Shown here piece by piece: positions 9,519 through 18,348 of a stretch of DNA of 64,000 bases. The DNA comes from Candidatus Nanopelagicales bacterium (lineage in GTDB: Bacteria > Actinomycetota > Actinomycetes > S36-B12), in the NCBI GenBank assembly GCA_018401415.1, contig JAGYKV010000018.1:124001-188000 (forward strand). The letters run 5' to 3'. The notes below the pieces were generated by a model. That model ran no database searches. It saw only the letters and a list, made by a program, of their open reading frames with translations, and was not told where the DNA came from. How positions within the stretch are numbered: the first letter of the stretch is position 1; every line of letters begins with the position of its first letter. The translations under genes and the position numbers were made by a program.

Positions 9519-11059
9519 GTGCCTCGCGGTGATGGTCTACTGACCCACGATCTCCTCCCCGGTGAAAAGGGCCCGCAGGATGCCTGCGGTGTTTTTGGTG
9601 TGTGGGCCCCGGGCGAAGAAGTTTCTAAACTCACCTACTTCGGTCTGTACGCATTGCAGCATCGTGGTCAGGAATCAGCGGGTATGGCGGTCAGCGATGG
9701 CTCGCGGATTGTTGTGTACAAGGACATGGGTCTGGTCTCGCAAGTTTTCAATGAAGGCGCACTTGATTCGCTGTACGGCTACGTTGCAATTGGACACACC
9801 AGGTATTCAACAACGGGTGCAAGTATCTGGGAAAACGCGCAACCAACTTTTCGCACCACCGCAACCGGTCACTTGGCACTAGGTCACAACGGTAATTTGA
9901 CCAACACTGCAGAGTTACGTAAGCGGATCATTGAACTTCACACTGATTCTGGTGAGCTTCCACTCAACGCGGGCATTCAAGCGACAACCGACACAGAGAT
10001 CTTGACCGCACTTCTTGCCGCGCACCCGGATCTTTCCTTGGAAGCTGCAGCCATTGAGGAGCTACCTCTGGTGAAGGGCGCCTTCTCACTCGTGTTCATG
10101 GACGACACCACCCTGTATGCCGCACGCGATCCGCAGGGAATCCGGCCACTGGTCCTGGGCCGCCTAGAAAACGGCTGGGTTGTTGCCAGTGAGTCGGCGG
10201 CGCTGGACATTGTGGGAGCTTCGGTTGTTCGCGAGATCGAACCCGGTGAGTTGATTGTGATTGACGGCGAGGGGCTTCGCTCGCACCGATTCGCGGAGGC
10301 AGCGCCCAAGGGTTGTCTTTTTGAGTATGTGTATTTGGCTCGCCCCGACACCTCAATTGCCGGTCGAAGTGTTCACGCTGCTCGAGTGGATATTGGTCGA
10401 CAGTTAGCGCGCGAGCATCCGGTTGAGGCTGACCTGGTGATTCCGGTTCCCGAATCTGGCAGGTATGCCGCGATCGGCTATGCCCAAGAGTCAGGTATTC
10501 CATTCGCTGAAGGCCTGGTCAAGAACTCGTATGTGGGTCGGACATTTATTCAACCATCACAAACTATTCGCCAACTTGGCATTCGACTCAAACTCAATCC
10601 GCTCAAAGAAGTGATTGCCGGTCAGCGGCTTGTTGTTGTCGACGATTCCATTGTGCGTGGTAATACTCAGCGTGCTTTGGTCGCGCATGTTGCGGGAAGC
10701 TGGAGCAAAGGAAGTGCACGTCCGCATTTCCAGTCCACCGGTCAAGTGGCCGTGCTTCTATGGCATCGATTTCGCATCACGGGCCGAGTTAATTGCCAAC
10801 GGTTTGAGTGTGCAGGAAATCTGCTGCGTCTATTGGGGCAGACTCGCTGGCATTTGTGGAGCTCGATGCGCTGGTTGAGTCCACTCACGTACCCAAAGAC
10901 AATCTGTGTCGGGCGTGCTTTGACGGCGTGTACCCCGTTGAGTTGGCTGAGGAACACAAAGTCAACTTGCAGGTGCTTGAGGGCATTGAACGCCGGGTGG
11001 GTAAGGAGGATCATTTGCATATTGATCCGCTCGCCACAGATGCCTTGAATCGACCTTGA
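9519..11059 (+). CDS. purF: Amidophosphoribosyltransferase PurF (two frameshifts)
   Basis: First committed step of purine synthesis: transfers glutamine ammonia to PRPP. The GTG start at 9519 precedes a propeptide; the catalytic Cys of the mature glutaminase domain is C23 in DACGVFG. The PRPP-binding loop [12 protein letters not shown] is at about 10630-10667. The frame then breaks twice: an extra G at about 10683 (restoring [19 protein letters not shown]) and an extra T at about 10825 (restoring [14 protein letters not shown]). With both removed the protein runs to TGA at 11057-11059 with normal length (about 512 residues). Both changes look like insertion errors rather than decay. Confidence 0.9.
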
Positions 11060-11064
11060 TTCAC

Positions 11065-12165
11065 ATGCAGACACATGGAACGGAAACTACCTACGCGGCT
11101 GCAGGTGTTGACGTGGAGTCGGGTGAGCGTGCAGTTGAACTCATGCGAGCGTCAATCGCCGCCAGTACGCGACCCGAAGTAGTGGGTGATTTCGGTGGGT
11201 TCGCCGGACTCTTTGATATCTCAGCCGCCAAAGGAATGCAGCGTCCGCTGTTAGCCACTTCCACCGATGGCGTGGGCACCAAGATTGCAGTTGCCCGCGC
11301 ACTCGATATTCACCACACAGTTGGCCTAGATCTGGTTGCCATGGTGGTAGATGACCTTGTGGTGTGTGGCGCCGAACCACTGTTTATGACCGATTACATT
11401 GCGGTCGGTTCGGTAAACCCCGAGCGAATAGCCAGCATCGTGGCCGGAATTGCCCGCGGTTGTGAATTGGCCGGATGCTCACTAATAGGCGGCGAAACGG
11501 CGGAACACCCAGGACTTATGGCCCCCGATGAATATGACATTGCTGGGGCGGGCACGGGAATCGTGGATGCAAACAAACTCCTTGGTCCCGACCGGGTGCG
11601 GGTGGGCGATTCCGTAATTGCCATGGCTTCCAGTGGATTGCATTCCAATGGCTACTCCCTTGCCCGTTATGTATTACTCGGTGAAGGAAAACTGGGATTA
11701 CACGCACACATTGCTGAACTAGGCCGCACGGTGGGTGAGGAACTCCTTGAACCAACCCGCATTTATGCCCTGGATTGTTTAGCTCTCATGAACACCGTCC
11801 ATGTACATGCCTTTAGTCATGTCACCGGAGGAGGCATCGCCGCAAACCTCGCCCGTGTGCTCCCAGAAGATGTTGCCGTTGATATTTACCGACAAACGTG
11901 GACTCCACCTTCTATCTTCGATCTGATCCAACGTGAGGGTAATGTGCCACTTGCCGATGCGGAGCGAACACTGAACATGGGCATTGGCATGTTTGCAGTT
12001 GTTGCGGAGGATCAGGTTGACCAAGCACTTCACGCATGTGCGGAGCGCGATCTAGAAGCATGGGTATGTGGAACGGTCCGTGAACGTCAGTCGGGTGAAA
12101 AAGGTGACTCACCCGCAAAAGGTGGTGGCGGGGGAGCCGTCAGTTTACTGGGCGATCACCTGTAA
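11065..12165 (+). CDS. purM: AIR synthetase PurM
   Basis: Converts FGAM to AIR with ATP. About 366 residues. Family motifs: TSTDGVGTK at about residue 70, the MVVDDLVVCGAEPLFMTDY block, GGETAEHPGLM and FSHVTGGGIAANLARVLP. The C-terminal SGEKGDSPAKGGGGGAVSL is a flexible tail. The first ATG in frame is 11065; a TTG at 11056 overlapping the purF stop is a possible alternative start and no clear ribosome-binding site decides between them. Confidence 0.93.
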   Translation: MQTHGTETTYAAAGVDVESGERAVELMRASIAASTRPEVVGDFGGFAGLFDISAAKGMQRPLLATSTDGVGTKIAVARALDIHHTVGLDLVAMVVDDLVVCGAEPLFMTDYIAVGSVNPERIASIVAGIARGCELAGCSLIGGETAEHPGLMAPDEYDIAGAGTGIVDANKLLGPDRVRVGDSVIAMASSGLHSNGYSLARYVLLGEGKLGLHAHIAELGRTVGEELLEPTRIYALDCLALMNTVHVHAFSHVTGGGIAANLARVLPEDVAVDIYRQTWTPPSIFDLIQREGNVPLADAERTLNMGIGMFAVVAEDQVDQALHACAERDLEAWVCGTVRERQSGEKGDSPAKGGGGGAVSLLGDHL

Positions 12166-12178
12166 GGATTGAACTAAC

Positions 12179-12394
12179 CTACGCGGACTCGTCTTCTTCC
12201 TCGTAATACTTCGCATAGGGATCGCTTGCATGCGGGTCATCGGACTCGTCGAGTTCCTCTGCGATGGGCTCAGGAACGTTCACGGGCTGACCACTGAGTT
12301 CCGCTTGTAGACGATCGAAATCGGTCTGCGGGCCGCCGTACTTCAATGCACGTGCGACTTTCGTTTGCTTAGCCTTAGCTCGGCCGCGCCCCAT
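12179..12394 (-). CDS. DUF3073 family protein
   Basis: 71 residues starting MGRGRAKAKQTKVARALKY, the diagnostic N-terminus of DUF3073, and ending with a very acidic tail (EELDESDDPHASDPYAKYYEEEDESA). I start it at the ATG at 12394 rather than further upstream, because the family begins exactly here and a GAGGGGG purine stretch lies upstream. The split into a basic head and an acidic tail suggests nucleic-acid or ribosome contact, but the function is unknown. Convergent with purM. Confidence 0.85.
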   Translation of the reverse strand: MGRGRAKAKQTKVARALKYGGPQTDFDRLQAELSGQPVNVPEPIAEELDESDDPHASDPYAKYYEEEDESA

Positions 12395-12551
12395 GGCTCG
12401 ACCCCCTCTTCCAAGTAACCCCGGTTTTTCCGGTAATGCATAGACTGGTTGGGTGGGGGTGAATTCACCCGCCACCGGTCGATACTACCGGTTTCCATAA
12501 TTGCTGGCAGAGGTACTTCCCCCTCTGGGGACAAAAATCGGCGCCGAAACC

Positions 12552-13621
12552 TCAGGATGCCGCAGTAATTCGCGCCCAAGCCTCAGATTCGGCCGCTTCT
12601 ACCGGGGTGATTCCCTCAGCCGTCGGCTCGGTTCCAACACGGTGGTCGTGGTGCCGAACACCTCCATCACCTTGGCTCGGGCTCGCTCGAGGTCAGCTCC
12701 CACCAATTCCTCGGCCACTTGAATCACGCCACCACAGTTCACGAGGAAATCCGGGGCATAGAGAATTCCACGCCCAGTCAGGATCTGTTCGACCTCGGGG
12801 CTGGCCAACTGGTTATTTGCCCCGCCGCAGATCAGGGTGACGCTCAATTCCCGTGCCAACTCGGGGGTGATGTATCCGCCCATGGCGTTGGGGGAAAGAA
12901 CATCCGGGTTGCGAGCGAGCATTTCCTGAATGGAGTCAACGAAATCGACTCCAGGAAACTCCTTTTCGATCTCGGCTCGTACGAGCGCATTCGGATCCAT
13001 GGCCACAACCCGGGCACCTTCCTCGGTGATTAGGTGGTTGATCAGTCGACCACCCACTTTGCCGGTGCCGACCACAGCCACGAGGCGATCCTGCAGGCTC
13101 GGAGCACCGTAGGTAAATTGCGCGGCTGCTTTCATGCCCTGCCAAATTCCAACGGCGGTGAGAATCCCCGAGTCCCCTACACCTCCGTTCTCGGGTGAGC
13201 GCCCGGTTACCCAGCGACTTCGTTCGCCCACGGTATCCATGTCGGCCACCTGCATGCCCACGTCGCCGGCGGTTACATATTTCCCGCCGAGTGATTCGAT
13301 CAGATCCCCGTAGGCAAGGAGTTGCGCCCGCGACTTGTTGTGTGGGTCCCCGAGCAGGACAGCTTTACCTCCGCCGTGGGGCAGTCCAGCCAAGGAGTTT
13401 TTTAATGACATGGCCCGGGCGAGGCGAAGGGCATCTGAGTAAGCGGCCGCATGTGGATCCGGGGAGTCCGAATACAGAGACATTCGGGTACCGCCGAGGG
13501 CTGGGCCGAGTGCGGTGGAATGAATGGCAATAACCGACTTCAGACCGGTTGCGGGGTCGCTGGCGACCACCACTTCTTCATGTCCATTGAATTCCGACCA
13601 GGGGTTCACCGGTGCGTCCAT
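12552..13621 (-). CDS. Leu/Val/Phe-type amino-acid dehydrogenase (C-terminal frameshift)
   Basis: NAD-dependent oxidative deamination of a branched-chain or aromatic amino acid (Glu/Leu/Phe/Val dehydrogenase superfamily; valine dehydrogenase-like). N-terminal dimerisation domain with the catalytic lysine region GLPHGGGKAVLLG (about 79-91) and DVGMQVADMD; Rossmann domain with VVGTGKVGG at about residue 185; ICGGANNQLA near residue 269. The open frame ends early at 12599 with a non-family tail, but two single-base insertions (at about 12634 and 12621) would restore VLNRADAEGITPVEAAESEAW and a stop at 12552-12554. Likely branched-chain amino-acid catabolism. Confidence 0.85.
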
Positions 13622-13714
13622 GTTCTCAGCGTAGGGGTGGATGAAAAACGTGGAATAGCGGATTCTAGGTTGCGGAATCTAGGAACCCCAATAACGTTAC
13701 GCCTGTCTTACGGG

Positions 13715-13748
13715 TACGACCACCAATAGAATACGACCACCAATAGAA
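13715..13748 (+). repeat. 17-base tandem repeat before bldC
   Basis: TACGACCACCAATAGAA occurs twice without a gap, ending 14 bases before the ATG of the BldC-type gene. It lies in the divergent spacer between the dehydrogenase gene and bldC, so it could be a regulator site, or a simple duplication in the leader. Confidence 0.8.
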
Positions 13749-13762
13749 GGGGTGTCATTACC

Positions 13763-14008
13763 ATGGCAAGTGGATTCACTCCTTCATATGGCTCACATCC
13801 GGAGTCCATCCCCGAGACCGAACACCTGATGACCCCTGGTGAGGTAGCGGCATTGTTCCGGGTTGATCCAAAGACGGTGACCAGATGGGCAAAGTCCGGG
13901 AAGTTGGCCAGTATCCGCACTCTGGGTGGCCACCGCCGCTATCGGTCATCTGAAGTCAAAGCGCTTCTGGAAAAAAGTGGCGCTCGCCTTGGAGATACTG
14001 GTTTCTAG
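13763..14008 (+). CDS. bldC: BldC-type MerR-like DNA-binding regulator
   Basis: 81 residues. The segment LMTPGEVAALFRVDPKTVTRWAKSGKLASIRTLGGHRRYRSSEV (about 23-66) is the winged helix-turn-helix of BldC, a small actinobacterial MerR-family protein without an effector domain; in Streptomyces it controls the onset of development by cooperative binding to direct repeats. The N-terminal 22 residues are unconserved and probably flexible. The directly repeated 17-mer upstream could be a self-regulatory site, which is inference. Confidence 0.9.
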   Translation: MASGFTPSYGSHPESIPETEHLMTPGEVAALFRVDPKTVTRWAKSGKLASIRTLGGHRRYRSSEVKALLEKSGARLGDTGF

Positions 14009-14027
14009 TCCCCAGTAGTCTGGGCCT

Positions 14028-14777
14028 GTGGCTGACCCGCTGTATCGATCTATTGTCCTGACGGCCAAAGGCCTGTTTAAGGGACTGGCAATTGATGTCA
14101 ATGTTGTGGGCGCCGAGAACATTCCGTTACAGGGCGGTGCCCTGCTCGCCATTAATCACACCAGCTACCTGGATTTTGCCCTCGGTGGAATTCCCGCAGA
14201 CATGCGTGGTCGTCGTCTTGTTCGGTTCATGGCCAAGGATTCGATTTTCCGCCACAAGATTGCTGGGCCACTAATGCGTGGCATGAAACACATCCCCGTG
14301 AATCGAGATGCCGGTTCCCAAGCATTTCGCGACGCAGTCAATGCGCTGAAGGCGGGGGAAATTGTCGGCGTCTTTCCTGAAGCAACCATGAGTCGATCAC
14401 TTGATATTAAAGAACTAAAGAGTGGTTCGATTCGCATGGCGAAAGTTGCCAAGGTTCCAGTGATCCCCATGATCATTTTTGGTGGTCATCGAATCCTTTC
14501 GTACGGTGTGAAAGATTTTTCCCGCGGTAAGCAGGTGTGTATTACGGTCGGTGAGCCAATCATCTTTGATTCAAATATGGATGCAGATCAAGCAAATGAA
14601 CTTCTCAGTGACACCCTCAAGCAACTTCTTTCCCAAACAATTGAGCGTTACCGCGACAAACCTGCAGGCGCTCCGTGGGTTCCCGCGCGATTCGGTGGGA
14701 GTGCACCAACTCTTGCCGAGGCTGAAGTTATTGAAGACAAAGTTCGGGCCGAAAGACTAGCCAGAAAACTAAAGTAA
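14028..14777 (+). CDS. 1-acylglycerol-3-phosphate acyltransferase (PlsC family)
   Basis: 249 residues from GTG 14028. It has the acyltransferase block I NHTSYLD (HxxxxD, about residue 43), block III FPEATMSRS and the following VPVIPMIIFG. This family adds the second acyl chain in phospholipid synthesis at the membrane; some actinobacterial members serve in other acyl transfers. The C-terminus is extended and charged (VIEDKVRAERLARKLK). Confidence 0.85.
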   Translation: MADPLYRSIVLTAKGLFKGLAIDVNVVGAENIPLQGGALLAINHTSYLDFALGGIPADMRGRRLVRFMAKDSIFRHKIAGPLMRGMKHIPVNRDAGSQAFRDAVNALKAGEIVGVFPEATMSRSLDIKELKSGSIRMAKVAKVPVIPMIIFGGHRILSYGVKDFSRGKQVCITVGEPIIFDSNMDADQANELLSDTLKQLLSQTIERYRDKPAGAPWVPARFGGSAPTLAEAEVIEDKVRAERLARKLK

Positions 14778-14801
14778 CTCTCTGCCCCCAAGGTTCGACT
14801 C

Positions 14802-14905
14802 GATCCTCGTGATCAGTAAATAATCTTGATCCTCGTGATCAGTAAATAATCTTGATCCTCGTGATCAGTAAATAATCTCGAGATCATTTACTGGTTTAAA
14901 AATGT
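14802..14905. repeat. Three 26-base tandem repeats and a linked palindrome
   Basis: A 26-base unit beginning GATCCTCGTGATCAGTAAAT occurs three times head to tail (14802-14827, 14828-14853, 14854-14879) with only the last base differing. The last copy runs into a hairpin: CAGTAAATAATCT is followed at once by its near-perfect reverse complement AGATCATTTACTG around a TCTCGAGA centre. It is 3' of the acyltransferase gene and could end its transcript. The 14778-15095 stretch holds no gene besides this and the operator-like site at 15041. Confidence 0.85.
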
Positions 14906-15040
14906 GTCCCAGTATTAAGTGGTTCGAGTGGCTATTCCTTTACCAATGCGCACCGATTGGACGCGCATCCCTGGTGGTTTTCAGAATATTTCGATCTCAG
15001 CGTTAACCCCGAGGTCGGAAGCGACCCACCGGGTGAATAC

Positions 15041-15059
15041 ATACCCTGGGGGGTATACT
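15041..15059 (+). promoter_or_regulatory. Palindrome overlapping a -10 element
   Basis: ATACCCTGGGGGGTAT (15041-15056) is an inverted repeat ATACCC-N4-GGGTAT whose right arm merges into TATACT, a good -10 hexamer, 37 bases before the start of the Cys-rich small protein. G-tract palindromes of this form resemble CsoR-family (copper or persulfide sensing) operators; this assignment is inference. Confidence 0.5.
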
Positions 15060-15095
15060 GCACGCTGAGTCATCTCCAACTGAAGGAATTTACCC

Positions 15096-15269
15096 ATGTG
15101 CCGTCAAGTGACCTGTAAAGCCTGCCACAAAGCAACCTGGGCAGGCTGTGGCCAACACAAGAACGAAGTCCTGCGAGGCGTTCCCAAAAATCAGCGATGC
15201 TCCTGCACGGCTGCCGAAAAGGCTGCAGCCAAAAAAGGTGGATTCTTCTCTCGCATATTTGGTGGATAG
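15096..15269 (+). CDS. 57-residue Cys-rich small protein
   Basis: Short gene starting MCRQVTCKACHKATWAGCGQ with six cysteines (positions 2, 7, 10, 18, 35, 37) and two early histidines, then a Lys/Ala-rich tail ending SRIFGG. AAGGA lies about 8 bases before the ATG. The CxxC and CxC pairs suggest a metal- or cluster-binding protein. I recognise the MCRQVTC...WAGCGQH pattern as one that recurs in actinobacteria, but I know no function for it. A palindrome overlapping its promoter points to a metal- or redox-responsive repressor. Confidence 0.75.
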   Translation: MCRQVTCKACHKATWAGCGQHKNEVLRGVPKNQRCSCTAAEKAAAKKGGFFSRIFGG

Positions 15270-15312
15270 GACTTTCAGTGTGGAAGCCATCCCCTTGTGT
15301 GATTGAGCGATG

Positions 15313-15843
15313 CTAATCGAGTGTGTATTTCGCGGTCGATTTCCAACTCTTTCCATCGGATAGGAGTTCCAACGTCATGGTTCCACGGGCTCCTGCGTAA
15401 ATTCCGGTACCACCGAGAATAGCGTAGGCGTTTGTCCAGCCAGGCGCCGGAATTGCTCCTCGATCTAACTCGCTTGTGCCCATGAAATACATCCGCCCCT
15501 TGGGTAGGAAGCTTTGAATCAGGACTCGGCGCACATCTACATTTGTCTCAGGATGGTGGGAAATCACCTCAGCCTGCGAATATGAGACACCGATCACCGG
15601 TCCATTGAGCGTCCGCGAGAGGGCGTCCTCACGGTGAAATAAATCACCGTGATCGATACCGGCCTCGTTGGTGTCCACCCTCACCAAGCTCTTGTTTTCC
15701 GAATACATCACTAAAATCTTGTGCTTGTTGTTCGGCGCCGCGCTTACGTTTGCAGTCCCTGTTGCAATTCCCCCAATAAGGATTGCCAGCAAAAGGGTTG
15801 GCATGGTAACCATTGATCGCATTAACTTTGTGCGTGAATTCAT
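15313..15843 (-). CDS. Secreted protein, allene-oxide-cyclase/dirigent-like barrel
   Basis: About 176 residues. I start at the ATG at 15843 (MNSRTKLMRSMVTMP...) since GGAG lies 6 bases upstream and this gives a standard signal peptide: basic N-region, hydrophobic TLLLAILIGGIATG core, and a likely signal-peptidase cut after NVSA. The mature part (VIGVSYSQAEV, GRMYFMGTSEL, AYAILGGTGIYAGARGTMTLE) has the GGTG.Y.GARG pattern typical of the allene oxide cyclase-like/dirigent beta-barrel superfamily found in secreted bacterial proteins. Role unknown. Confidence 0.65.
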   Translation of the reverse strand: MNSRTKLMRSMVTMPTLLLAILIGGIATGTANVSAAPNNKHKILVMYSENKSLVRVDTNEAGIDHGDLFHREDALSRTLNGPVIGVSYSQAEVISHHPETNVDVRRVLIQSFLPKGRMYFMGTSELDRGAIPAPGWTNAYAILGGTGIYAGARGTMTLELLSDGKSWKSTAKYTLD

Positions 15844-15972
15844 AATCGCTCCGATTTCTAGTTGGATATCCATAGATCACCGTACTCGCATCACAGAAGC
15901 GATCACTTAGTATTTTCGACTCGAGAGCCATAATGCCAGATGCCGTAGCAGTTGTGTGATGTAATTAAGGGC

Positions 15973-17073
15973 ATGACCAAATCCGGTTTACTACCCATTG
16001 CAACTGGAGCGCTTCTCAGTTTGATTGCCGGCTACCTTGTGTTGGAGATTGTGGTCGTTAGCATTGAGTTCACGTGGGTTACCGTTCCAGAGGAATTGGG
16101 CACTGCCCCGTGGTATGTGCTCTTAGTCCTTGTAACTGCCGCAATTGCTGTTTATGTGATTCGGAAATATGTGGGCGACACCGGGCATTCGCCCATTGGT
16201 GGTATCAAAGTTCACCCCCTCACCCCGCGCGAATACCTTGCCGCAATCGTGGCGATCTTTGCCTCACTCGTGGGTGGTGCGGTTCTCGGCCCTGAAGTAG
16301 CACTTGTGTCAACGGGTGCGGTGATTGGTGGTTTGGTAGCCAAGGCTTTTAAAGTTGCTGATCCAAAGAAGATCGTTTCGGCCAGTGCAGGCGGCGCTAT
16401 CTTGGCGCTCTTTGTTAATCCGCTTCTCAGCGGCTCACTGTCATTAAGTGATGCACCCAAGTCAGTTGAAGTGGACCAGTTGCTCTGGGCGGTGGCTGTC
16501 GCCTTGGTGGCCGCACTCCTGACGGCCCTCGCACGATTCGGTGCCGTGCGGATAAATGAATTCACTGGTAACAAGCCGCACTTACCCGCTCTCGTTATCA
16601 CTGCGGTAGTTATTGGATCGCTGGCCATTGCTTTCAACATGTGGACGGATTTGTCATACGCATATATCGCCACTTCGAGCGAGGAACTCATTACAGAACT
16701 TCCCACTCTCACTTCAGTGAGTGCTGTTGTCGGCATTGTCGTGATGAAAACAATCGCATATTCACTCTCCATGGGGTCAGGTTTCCGCGGTGGTCCGTTC
16801 TTTCCCATCATGTTCATTGGAGCTGCCACCGGTTTGCTCTTCTCGTTGATCATCCCTTCGGGACCACAGGTCACCGCTGCTGTGGCTGTTGGTCTCATTG
16901 CGTCTGTCATTGCGACAGCGCCAATGAAATGGCCTATTGCCATTGCGCTAGGAATTGCTCTTGGCTATTTCATGGGTGGGTGGGCACTCGTGCCTGCCGC
17001 AATTATTGGTGCGATCGTTGCACGTGCAATACCGCGGTTTGGTCAGAGAGTTCAGGCTAAATTACCCTCATAG
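15973..17073 (+). CDS. CLC-type chloride channel/transporter family protein
   Basis: About 366 residues, mostly membrane helices. CLC landmarks are partly kept: HSPIGGI (in place of GSGIP) near residue 77, [17 protein letters not shown] (in place of GxEGP) near residue 105, and [20 protein letters not shown] (GxFxP) near residue 270. Short, divergent CLC proteins like this are common in actinobacteria; whether it is a channel or an H+/anion exchanger cannot be told. I start at ATG 15973; a TTG at 15952 would add seven residues without support. Confidence 0.75.
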   Translation: MTKSGLLPIATGALLSLIAGYLVLEIVVVSIEFTWVTVPEELGTAPWYVLLVLVTAAIAVYVIRKYVGDTGHSPIGGIKVHPLTPREYLAAIVAIFASLVGGAVLGPEVALVSTGAVIGGLVAKAFKVADPKKIVSASAGGAILALFVNPLLSGSLSLSDAPKSVEVDQLLWAVAVALVAALLTALARFGAVRINEFTGNKPHLPALVITAVVIGSLAIAFNMWTDLSYAYIATSSEELITELPTLTSVSAVVGIVVMKTIAYSLSMGSGFRGGPFFPIMFIGAATGLLFSLIIPSGPQVTAAVAVGLIASVIATAPMKWPIAIALGIALGYFMGGWALVPAAIIGAIVARAIPRFGQRVQAKLPS

Positions 17074-17225
17074 ATCAGCCAAGCGCGAATAATGAAAATC
17101 ATCGATATGTGTTTAAAGCAGACATATCGGGAATGGTTTACCCCTGTGCTGCAGGAACTGGCCTCCCGTGTTGCAATGGCATTGATGGTGGTCTCTCTGA
17201 CCACACACCAAATCAAGGAGAAGTA

Positions 17226-17786
17226 ATGAAATTGAAGCGACGTACTGCCCTAGTAGCAGTGGCAGCCGCCGCCGCACTCACACTCGTGGGTTGCAGCAGT
17301 TCAGACGATGAAACAGCAAGTGAATCAGTTGCCGCCAGCGAAGTAGCTGCTGGTGGAACAATTGTCGAGATTGCCTCGGCCAATGACAGCACGAGCACAC
17401 TGGTTGCTGCAGTTTCTGCGGCCGGTCTGGTTGACACGCTCAACGGTGAAGGTCCGTTCACGGTCTTTGCACCAACAAATGACGCTTTTGCAGCACTCCC
17501 AGCGGGTGTTCTCGATGCACTTTTGTTGCCAGAGAATAAAGATGTCCTGACTCAGATCCTCACCTACCATGTTGTGCCAGGCACGGTCATGGCAGCGGAT
17601 GTCACCGATGGTGATGTTGCAACGGTCGAGGGCCAGACAGTAGCTTTGTCCACCGCGGACGGTGTCACGGTCAACGGCGCCAAGGTTGTTCAAGCTGACA
17701 TTGTTGGTAGCAACGGTGTGATCCACTTGATCGATGCAGTGATTTTGCCACCGGGTGTAGATCCCGCTGCGCTGATCGCTCAGTAA
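17226..17786 (+). CDS. Fasciclin (FAS1) domain lipoprotein
   Basis: 186 residues. The start at ATG 17226 is set by AAGGAG at 17215-17220 and by the resulting signal sequence [26 protein letters not shown] with a lipobox cysteine. After a Ser/Glu-rich linker comes one FAS1 domain (about 52-186): [30 protein letters not shown], and [17 protein letters not shown]1 proteins act in surface adhesion. One of several fasciclin proteins in this window (see 37014, 42955 and 63601). Confidence 0.93.
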   Translation: MKLKRRTALVAVAAAAALTLVGCSSSDDETASESVAASEVAAGGTIVEIASANDSTSTLVAAVSAAGLVDTLNGEGPFTVFAPTNDAFAALPAGVLDALLLPENKDVLTQILTYHVVPGTVMAADVTDGDVATVEGQTVALSTADGVTVNGAKVVQADIVGSNGVIHLIDAVILPPGVDPAALIAQ

Positions 17787-17795
17787 TTCCTAGAA

Positions 17796-17838
17796 AGATC
17801 CCGTGCCTCCAAGAATCTGGGGACACGGGATCTTTTGC
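17796..17838 (+). terminator. Rho-independent terminator after the fasciclin lipoprotein
   Basis: AGATCCCGTG at 17796-17805 pairs with CACGGGATCT at 17824-17833, a 10-base perfect stem, followed by TTTTG. It begins 10 bases after the stop codon. Confidence 0.88.
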
Positions 17839-17868
17839 TGAGTTGAGTTGAGTTGTTTGTGTTTCTAG

Positions 17869-18012
17869 GTGGACAACATTGTTCCCGCATTGATCAGTTC
17901 AGCCGCCATGACAACCGATGACCTGATTGCCATGAACAAGGCGGTTGACATTGATAGGAAGAAAGTGAGCGATGTCGCCGCCGAATTCCTGGCCTCGAAG
18001 GGTCTGGCGTAA
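17869..18012 (+). pseudogene. C-terminal remnant of a glycine-betaine-binding protein
   Basis: An open stretch of 47 codons, preceded directly by an in-frame TAG, reads VDNIVPALISSAAMTTDDLIAMNKAV and ends DVAAEFLASKGLA. This is the C-terminal end of OpuAC-type substrate-binding proteins of glycine betaine/proline ABC importers (NIVPL, LTTEDL, VAxxWL blocks). No other part of such a gene lies nearby, so it is a leftover from a deletion or rearrangement. Confidence 0.65.
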
Positions 18013-18015
18013 AAA

Positions 18016-18207
18016 CTAGTCCTTCTGTACAGCCTGCTTCACGGTGTCAATTACTTCTTCAGCTTTGTCTGCGACGCCCTGAATCACATTCTTTGCATCG
18101 CCAGCGAGTTGATCTTCCTTGCCCTCGTTTTCCAATTTTTCGTCACCGGTGAGGATTCCAGCGGCTTCCTTTAACTTACCTTTTGCCTGGTCGCTATTCA
18201 TGGTCAT
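18016..18207 (-). CDS. CsbD-family stress protein
   Basis: 63 residues: MTMNSDQAKGKLKEAAGILTGD...EGKEDQLAGDAKNVIQGVADKAEEVIDTVKQ, a low-complexity, charged helical protein with the KGKLKEAAG signature of the CsbD family. Such proteins are induced by general stress; their function is not known. Start chosen at 18207 with AGGGATG about 8 bases upstream; ATGs at 18216 and 18201 are also possible. Confidence 0.85.
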   Translation of the reverse strand: MTMNSDQAKGKLKEAAGILTGDEKLENEGKEDQLAGDAKNVIQGVADKAEEVIDTVKQAVQKD

Positions 18208-18348
18208 GAGTTTCATCCCTTTTTGTTGATGAGTGCACGTGGTTTCCATTAGGCACTATCCCAAGGAAAGAGTCAAGTCGAACCTGAGATTCCGATGCGA
18301 ATGACAGGTCATTATGAATATATTCGAAATCAATGATAGGAAGATGCC

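Noticed and set aside
12457-12470. GGGTGAATTCACCC palindrome upstream of the DUF3073 gene
   Set aside because: Perfect, but it has no promoter element or gene position that would point to a regulator; left out as a likely chance or structural palindrome.
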